Notes under the pieces: model-generated
What the model saw: the letters and a program-made list of their open reading frames with translations, nothing else
What the model was told of the DNA's origin: nothing
The model's database searches: none
In this document: positions 56,921 through 64,000 of the stretch, piece by piece
Layout: every line of letters starts with the position of its first letter
Position numbering within the stretch: position 1 is the first letter of the stretch
Source: Brienomyrus brachyistius
Taxonomy: Eukaryota; Chordata; Actinopteri; Osteoglossiformes; Mormyridae
NCBI RefSeq assembly: GCF_023856365.1
Contig: NC_064542.1
Span: 8,797,363-8,861,362, forward strand
Direction of reading: 5' to 3'
DNA length: 64,000 bases
Translations under genes and position numbers: made by a program

Positions 56921-58534
56921 ATTTTTGTACTAGTTAGAGATGCTTCGAACGATTGGCAGGCAGTTTAAATTTTACTTGATCGGTGGCCTGTAACTTGACT
57001 GAACTCAGATACTGATTTTGCAGATGACGGATCTTTGTGCGCAGTATGGAAAACAGCGTAGCCTGAATGTACTGCCAGAATCACATAATGAGGTTTATAC
57101 AGCGCTGTGGACATCCAGTCTGTAGGATCAGACAGCAACGCTTTCTTCAGACTTCAGCTGAGCTGTGAGGGAAAAGTTCCTGCTACCATCTCTCATCCCA
57201 CCCTTTTTTGGGTTACTGTTCTGCACTGCAGCATTTATTTAGAAACTCCTCAGAATGCCAATGACTTTTTGCTGAATATTGGCTTCTTAAACAAGCCTGA
57301 TACCTATTAATTTTTCTTGGAGAATTGAACAACTTTGTTTCCATTTCTATAATGGTACCATTCACTGTTAGATCTCAGTCCCTTGCCCACTTCTTAGCAT
57401 TTTCCAAAATTACGCAGTGGGGGGGGGGGGGGGGGGGGGAGTTCCATTCTGCGTTCCATTTACCTTGGAGGTCAAAAGTCAGACCTGGGAATGACATCAC
57501 ACCTGCGTTACCCACGATCCAGTACAAGAAGTCAGAAAGCCATTTTAAAAAGCAGGCCTTATTACTTAGCTGGATAACTTGTCGGATTTAACGTACCCCA
57601 GTTTAATTGGCCTTTATCTTCTTTCAATTGCATTTAACCCAGATTACCTTAACTCTGACAAGTTATCCGGCTAAGCAAGAAATACTCAAACTCATCATAG
57701 ACCACAGCTATAACAGTTGATGTACACATAGGGGCACAGAAGAGCGGAAAAAATAAACAATATCTGTGGTTGCACTCGGTGACATTCTAGTTAATCTACA
57801 CTCGTTTTAATATTTCATTACTTTTCTTGTGAAGCAGATGTTAGATATCAGCCGGATACCCTGTGCTACTGAAATGTTTTTCATGTACATGGATGGAGCG
57901 CTAGGATGTCAGCAGCTATTTGTGCCATCCCTGGTTGCTAGGCACAAAGAAGCCAGATATCACAATCAGAAAAGCCTACGCAAAGTGGCCTAAAGGCAAT
58001 ACATGTTCCCAAGAAAAACAAGAAAACACACATCACTAAATGCGAAATATTACAGGAGACAAAGCTGAGGCGAAACGGCGGTGGCATCCGAGTAAGGCTT
58101 CTGGTGTAAATCGTAATACAAGTTAGTCACTATGGTATGAAAATGGCTCTCCATTAAAACTGCATCTTTAGTGCGGATCCATGTGCAGACCAGCGAAACC
58201 TACGAAACCCAGGAAAGAGCTGCTTCTCACTCCAGGAGCAATGCAGCGTTACCCATATAAACTATTTCACTGTTACAATCACAGCTCTTTGAAGACCGAA
58301 CTTGTGGAGGATACAACAGTCAGAGTCTAAGTGGGGACGGCATACATAGGAAATGAACTGTGGTGACAACAAAAAGATAGCCCAAGCTGAAAGTTGACAA
58401 ACTATGCAATGGGTGTTAGGTGTAGCTAATATATTGGACTGATCCAATTAGCAGCTCATATCAGAGACATGCAAATGGGCAAGAGAAGGTATCCTCAAAG
58501 CTGTCCCAGCGGATACACAGATAAACTGTGATTG
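56921..58534. other. no gene; poly-G tract within
   Basis: G21 at 57419-57439. Near 57560-57680 GATAACTTGTCGGATTTAAC and GACAAGTTATCCGGCTAAGC form an inverted pair about 90 bases apart (about 57572-57591 and 57657-57676), which may be a small palindromic MITE. Nothing else is recognised. Confidence 0.45.
57419..57439. repeat. poly-G tract
   Basis: Twenty-one consecutive G residues. Confidence 0.9.
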
Positions 58535-58812
58535 GTGCCAATTTACAATAAGGCTACCCATATAAAGAGTTTATAAATGGTTTATAATCCGTCCATCCAT
58601 TTTCCTAACCACTTATCCTTCTGGGTTACAGGGGGTCCAGAGCCTATCCCGGAAGCTTATGGGCACAAGGCGGGGAACAACCCAGGATGGGAGGCCAGCC
58701 CATCGCAGGGCACACTCACACACCATTCACTCTCACATACACACCTATGGGCAATTTAGTAATTCCAATTAGCCTCCAAGTGGCAAAAGAGAGCCTTATT
58801 GTAAAGTGGTAC
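58535..58812. mobile_element. MITE interrupted by a SINE
   Basis: GGTGCCAATTTACAATAAGG at 58535 and, reversed, GGTACCACTTTACAATAAGG ending at 58812 are terminal inverted repeats. GAGTTTATAAATGGTTTATA follows the left end, as in a common fish MITE. The SINE fragment at 58592-58786 lies between the two ends. Confidence 0.65.
58592..58786 (-). mobile_element. 5'-truncated SINE of the (ATGG)n-tailed family
   Basis: The 3' half of the SINE on the minus strand, from a GGCTAATTGGAATTACTAAA middle segment to the AAATGGATGGAC end. The head and B-box are absent. It is more diverged than the 54.6 kb copy. Confidence 0.85.
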
Positions 58813-59175
58813 CCTGTAATTCATAGAAAGTGACACTATATAAACATTTTCAGGGTTACATTATAACTATTATTCATAACACAGGGTAATATTTGATAGA
58901 TATTTTTACAATCCCAAATGAAACTTTCTGATCAAACCCAAGAAACACATTCAGGCTGATTATTTTGAGGATTTTGATTAATAATTTTTGATGAGTTATT
59001 CCTGCTAAGCCAGAAATATAGAAAAGGCATTTTCTGGTGTATTCAGTTTATATGATCCTAATAAAGATGGAAAACACCATATGAAGCATGAAAGGCCTTA
59101 TCTGTCTGAAATCTAAAAAACTGAATACAGGCATCTTCAAGGCTGGATTAAAGCATTTATCAACTCCCAGTGAAT
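58813..59175. other. no recognisable feature
   Basis: AT-rich unique sequence. Confidence 0.4.
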
Positions 59176-59180
59176 CACTG

Positions 59181-59456
59181 TGTGATGCTCGGCTCGTACG
59201 CTCCTCGTGTGTGCCACGCTCCCTGATTACCCACGTGTGCCTCCCTGATCGTCTCCAGCTGTGTCTAGTTATTTTGATCAGTCCTGTCTATTTCAGTCCG
59301 TGTCTTACCTCAGTTCCTCGTCTGTCATTGATGTTAGTTGGCGTCAGATGTTTCCTTCAGCCCGTTACCCAAATAAATCCCCGTTTTCCCCGATCCTGCC
59401 TGCTTCCTGCCTGTTTCCTGCCTGAGCGATTACCCGCGTCACCGGCGATCGTGACA
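59181..59456 (+). mobile_element. solo LTR with 5-bp target duplication
   Basis: A 276-bp GC-rich island starting TGTGATGCTCGGCTCG and ending CGGCGATCGTGACA, with canonical TG...CA ends. CACTG flanks it on both sides (59176-59180 and 59457-59461), the 5-base duplication made by most LTR-retrotransposon integrases. AATAAA at about 59371 is a plausible polyadenylation signal for plus orientation. No internal retroelement sequence is left, so it arose by LTR-LTR recombination. The 124-codon frame across it is an artefact. Confidence 0.85.
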
Positions 59457-59629
59457 CACTGAAACTACACACTCATCTTACTCTTTTTAATCTAGCTTCT
59501 TTCATAAGAATAGCGAAAAGTGCATCTGAAATGTAGCCTATATTATATATACACTTTTTTTGGAAATTTGTTGAATTGAAATCGAATGCCCCAATAGCTC
59601 TACACCTTCATTGTTCCCTTACATTACAG
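59457..59629. other. no recognisable feature
   Basis: AT-rich sequence between solo LTR and SINE relic. Confidence 0.4.
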
Positions 59630-59918
59630 TCCATCATGTTCTATACCCATTTATCATATTTAGGGTCATGGAGGGTTCAGAGCCTGTTCCAGAAGCTATG
59701 GACACAACACAACCCAGGGTGGGGTGCCAACACATTATGGAGTCCACTCACACACTGTGGTAACTCACCTTTCAACTTAGAATGCTTTTGGACTGTGGGG
59801 GTAAACATCACAACAACACAGGGAGAACATGCAAACTCCACGCATGTAGCCCTGGTTGGAGACTCAAACCCTGGTCCCAGAAGTACGAAGAGACAGTGAT
59901 AACCACCTTGCCTCCCCT
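59630..59918 (-). mobile_element. old, degenerate SINE of the (ATGG)n-tailed family
   Basis: The minus strand keeps the order GGGGAGGCAAGGTGG, GGTTTGAGTCTCCAACCAGG, GTTTGCATGTTCTCCCTGTG, CCCACAGTCCAAAAGCATTC and CCTCCATGACCC, with many deletions and substitutions. It is the most diverged copy of the family here. Confidence 0.75.
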
Positions 59919-62300
59919 GATCTGAGACAATACACAGTAACAGAAAATTTGTTGAATGCAAAGGAATTCCCTACTGAGAGTGGTCTGACCACAACCGGAA
60001 AGACCACAACCTGCTGACAGGATGATGGGCGACCACGGCACCTCAAAACCAGATGAATGAAGGCCATTCTGTCTGGCATGAAGCAAGAGAATGGCTATTT
60101 TAGCAGAAATCACAGATCATATTAATGACGGTCACAGGAATCCCATTTTCTATTGCATCCTGTGGACTGTCATGTAGGTGTTCAGCATCTGTGGCATGTG
60201 TTAGACCAATATGTGAAATACATGACTACAGAGCCTCATGCACAGTCACTTCCCATGACTGTCATTAAAATGATCTACAATCTATGCCACAGTAGCACTT
60301 CTGCTGGTTTACCCCAGATGGGACAGTCTTCTTTCACATGTTGCATTGACAAATCCTTTCCTCCCAACACCGTGGCAGTGGATCGTGGTTCTTCCTTCCT
60401 TGGACACCTCTCAGTATGTACTCACCACGGCTGACAATGAACACCCCCCAACATATACTATTTTTGTGCCATTGCTTACTGTCACGCTAGTGTAATGTAA
60501 TTAGAGGCTTGGTACCAAACGACTCGCGTTCCTTTTTCTTCGGTTTCCTGTTGCTGGCAGATACTGTCAGTTGTATTATGAACACGGACAAACACGCATG
60601 TCTCCTTTAGAGAAGACAGCACTTCCAGGCTAACTATACAATTTGAAACACTAGAAAGAAGAGGAAATGAACAGAAAATGGATGGGTGTCTGAGATATGG
60701 AATGCATCCGGTTTCATGTAGGTAAAATAACATTAACAGTAGAGTCTGAAATATACTAAGCTCATTCTGAAATGCAGCATCTTTGTGCATATCTTGTTTT
60801 GAGAAAGTAATTTATGTTTGTTATTATCTAAGCATATGGCTGTTTGCCAAATTAAGAATATTTTTCATATATGTAGCAATTTTTATTCTCTTTCTACTAC
60901 AGCATTATAATGCTTTTCCAGTACAGATTCCACAATGCAGTTCATGTCAATTGCACTTGTGCTCAGAGCAGTTGATCTCAACTCTGCAGAGAACATTAAA
61001 TGGTAAGAAAATGTCTCTTTCTCTACAGGATATCACACATCGCCTACTTCGTTCTCTCAACACAAAGGAAAGTTCAGGAAATTCTCTTCTGTGGGTGACA
61101 GACAGCTTTTCTTCTAATGTCCCCAGATAAATGATGATGAAAGTTCTAAGTGTGTGTCAGAATATAGCATTTTTAACAGATCTATTGTAATGAACTTTAC
61201 CTGGCGTTTCACTTCTCCATTATATTATATTTTAACATTTAATTTATAAGCTTGGTACTAGAGTTTGAACAAAGCAATTTCGACTTAGTCAATCACAGAC
61301 ATTTTCTATGACCACCTATTTGAAGGGCAAAAATTACAGTTTGTGAACTGGATAATAGTTCTTGTTTTGTGATAGTCCTCTGATTCATAAAGCAATGACT
61401 GGTTTTTGGTGATACTTGCACTGAGCATGGAAGGCATTTAAGAACAGGTTGTCAAAAACAGCATTTACTGGGTGTTCTGACACCCTAGGTGAGATTCTGC
61501 TGATCAGGCATCCTAGCCGTTTAATGTTTAATCGAATAATGAGTGAACCTTTTGCCCCGGCCTGCATACTATATGGAATTCGGTGGAGCCACATGTCTTT
61601 ACTGCTTGTAGCCAAACACTATTTGCAGGTACAAAAACAAGCCACTGTGTGTAAGCTGATACTTCGATTTGGGATGGTAAACAGCACTGAGGCACCATTT
61701 TGCCACAAAACTGCTTTCCGGCCTAGAGAGTTTAAATATATTTAGAATTATCCAACAGTTAGTCCCGGCCAAGAAATCTGATTGGACAAGAGGCGTTCTG
61801 TGAGTGCATTCGGACATTTCACATCAGCTACATTAACCTTTTTATTTTTTCAGTTCTTTCAGTCTCCCAACACATTTTTTAAACCGCTGAGATCTCACTT
61901 TCTCACGGTGTAGTAATGCCAAAGTCCGCATTATATTCTGTCGCTATATTTGTGAAGTTAAATTTCACAAGAAATATACGTATTTAATTCAAGAAATGTG
62001 CATCCTTAGGCTTCTGGGAATAAATGCTTCTGAGAATGAAATCTATAACTAATGAGTTTATGTACAAATAAACAGCCATTTTTAAATGGAATCCTGGTTT
62101 CAGTTTTTATATTTATAATTTCTCTAAATTGCTTCCTGCTCATGAAGATAAGCTCTTAGTCACCTTTATTATCTGTTTAATTATTCTCTGTAATTTAGGA
62201 CTTTAATGAATAGACCTAACCCTAATGCTTCTGACTGAGTGTCAGTAATGATTGGATTGCTTGTAACCTTGAATTTGAAGTATATAAATATCCGTCATAG
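59919..62300. other. no recognisable gene
   Basis: 59960-60480 is of balanced composition, with frames on both strands (71-101 codons) that I cannot place; decayed transposon sequence is possible. 60783-61130 has a 115-codon plus frame without known domain. The remainder is AT-rich and unremarkable. Confidence 0.35.
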
Positions 62301-62775
62301 AACAACGAGATTTCTCTAATCACTTCTGAAATGCATTTCCTCTTCAAATGGCTGTCTTTATTCCTACATTTCCCATGTTATTACCCATTATCCATTTAAT
62401 TGTTTTTTCTGAAAATACTGGTCTTGAGAAACATCATTGGTATGTGATGTCTGGTTCACTCTATATGAATTGCAGATGGGTAGCAAGTCATTATTTTTGT
62501 TTGCCAACATGAAATGATGAAAGGGTGATCATAAAAGACGATTCAAAATTCCAAACACTTCAGTATTTGAAGGTTTTTGGTGTGTATGCAAAACAATAAA
62601 TATCTTACATACTTCCTGAAGACCATAGTACCAAATGAAGAAAAGACAATAATTACAGCAGTCGACAATAACGGTACATAAATAACAATGAAAGAGGTGG
62701 ACAACATGTAGCAAATACATCTAAAAGAAATGGGAGGTAGAATTGGAGGTATTAGAGGTATTAGAGGTAGAAACC
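62301..62775. other. no recognisable feature
   Basis: AT-rich; a GGAGGTATTAGAGGTATTAG mini-duplication near 62743. Confidence 0.4.
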
Positions 62776-63165
62776 AGGGAATAACGTGTCAGAGTGTCAA
62801 TTGCAGCAGGATTTGATGTGCAATTAACATTTCTTGAGGAGCCTAATTGCCAGCAGCTTAAAACCGACCCTGAAACGTCCATATATTACAGACTGATGAA
62901 CCCTCAGGAGTGCTTTTAGAGCAGCTAAGGGCAATACAGAATGAGTTTGTGCTCATCCAAATACATTTAAAATAACAGGAAAACTCATCAATTTGGATAA
63001 ATTTTTATTTTGCCGAAGGTCATTTAGTTCTCAAATACTGCAGATTTTTCAACTAAAATTCAGCGAGAGACATTAAAAAGGAATGTAAATCACTTCAGAG
63101 GAACTGTTCTCATTTAAAGGAATTGACAACAATGAATGTGGGATGAGCAGGACTACCTGTATGTG
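62776..63165. promoter_or_regulatory. candidate conserved non-coding block
   Basis: Unique, repeat-free sequence with CAATTGCAGCAGGATTTGAT (about 62799), GTGCAATTAACATTTCTTGA (about 62818), GAGCCTAATTGCCAGCAGCT (about 62839) and TTTAAAGGAATTGACAAC (about 63113). Homeodomain- and SOX-like sites are dense and there is no frame. Enhancer-like by texture only. Confidence 0.3.
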
Positions 63166-64000
63166 CAGGAAGGAGGCCGTCTTCCAAAAGGATTTGAAAC
63201 TTTTAATGGTAGGAGGGGAAGCATGCATATTAAAAAGGCAAAAAGCACACCGCTATAGGCTGAATGTGTTATATAAGCTGAATGTGTGCAGAATACATAA
63301 CTAACACTCAGTATATGCCTATATGCTTATACTATGGTGTTCTTACAGTCATTTTGGTGGAATATTATTTCCAGAATCTGGAAAATATCTCTCCTTGTAA
63401 TTGTAAACTGTGTTTTTAGTCATTAATAATATCCTGGGATTGTGAGGAGAAGGAATTTCATGATACAATTAGACCTCCGGCCATAATGAATCATTAAACT
63501 GTGATGCCAGCACACTGTAACAAGAGAAATAATAATAATTATAAATGACAGGGATTGCCAAGAAAACAATAAATACAGCAAATGTTATAAAAAATTGTGT
63601 TCAAATTCCAGCTAATGAAATGCAAAATCATAATGAAAGTGCAGAATGAATTGCTGATCAACCGAAATATGAAAATCATGAAATTTGAACAACACTGACT
63701 GTGCAACAGTCCAAACCCATGGCAGTGTTCCTGGGTTTCTCTGACAGCAGCTGTATAAAGCACGTATCTCTTAATGTACAGTATGGATATTCCAGCAGCG
63801 ACCAAGAAAACTGTTGTCATCCAATAATACATCATTAATTGGATAATTCAAACAGATATTAATAAAAATGTTTGCTCTACGTAGTAACGTTATGTTTTAT
63901 CATGTATCATATTAGTATATTACAGAAGCTCAACTTCTTTAAGGAAAACTGTCATCACATGTATCTAATGTTTATTTTTTATATAGAACTCCTCTATCAT
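63166..64000. other. AT-rich end of window, possible conserved segment
   Basis: 63350-63530 (for example GTCATTAATAATATCCTGGG and CATAATGAATCATTAAACTG) has the same texture as the preceding block. The 98-codon minus-strand frame at 63539-63835 is hydrophobic and AT-driven, with no recognisable family; I do not call it a gene. Confidence 0.35.

Noticed and set aside
59088..59462. 124-codon plus-strand frame
   Set aside because: It lies over the solo LTR, whose GC-rich sequence keeps the frame open by chance.

Overview
This 64 kb window is AT-rich, non-coding vertebrate DNA, almost certainly from a ray-finned (teleost-type) fish. The basis is its repeat content: Tc1-like elements, a tRNA-headed SINE ending in (ATGG)n present in at least seven copies, fish-type LINE fragments, hAT-type and palindromic MITEs, PIF/Harbinger and Gypsy remnants, and many simple repeats. 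I found no intact protein-coding gene, no convincing host exon, and no functional rRNA or tRNA gene. Open reading frames are short; those I can identify are decayed transposon proteins, translated SINEs, LTRs or microsatellites. The window reads as an intergenic region or a very large intron.

Layout. 0-2.5 kb: AT-rich DNA with a conserved-looking block, a mariner remnant and a tRNA-headed SINE. 3.6-7.2 kb: a minus-strand LINE relic with endonuclease start and reverse transcriptase, a plus-strand LINE 5'-end fragment and a gag-like LTR-retrotransposon scrap. 8.2 kb: a shrunken Tc1 relative. 10.2-12.4 kb: a (TTAGA)n retroposon tail, a 28-bp minisatellite and a long trinucleotide tract. 15.1-16.6 kb: a degenerate SINE whose 3' part has been amplified into a 23-copy, 56-bp minisatellite. 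17.2-20.0 kb: a Tc1-like element containing a second DNA element, which contains a palindromic MITE. 28.1-28.9 kb: a PIF/Harbinger transposase pseudogene next to a 121-bp duplication. 31.6-37.6 kb: a large palindromic element, two SINEs and two Tc1-like relics of one family. 40.0-41.4 kb: a dense pile of a MITE, Gypsy reverse transcriptase and other fragments. 44.4-51.4 kb: two SINEs, an uncharacterised repeat that also occurs at 23.7 kb, and a hAT-type element with perfect 8-bp target duplications inside another repeat. 52.5-56.9 kb: long (TA)n and (TG)n tracts, a SINE with a perfect 12-bp duplication, and a degenerate Tc1-like element. 58.5-59.9 kb: a SINE inside a MITE, a solo LTR with a 5-bp duplication, and an old SINE. 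60-64 kb: mostly unique AT-rich DNA.

No genes work together here. Possible host function would lie in several unique, TAATTA-rich, conserved-looking blocks (about 0.66, 7.3, 16.7, 24.5, 45.0, 62.8 and 63.4 kb) and a CTCF-like motif near 30.1 kb; these are inference only. Family assignments come from recognising motifs by eye, without database searches, so subfamily names are mostly withheld.
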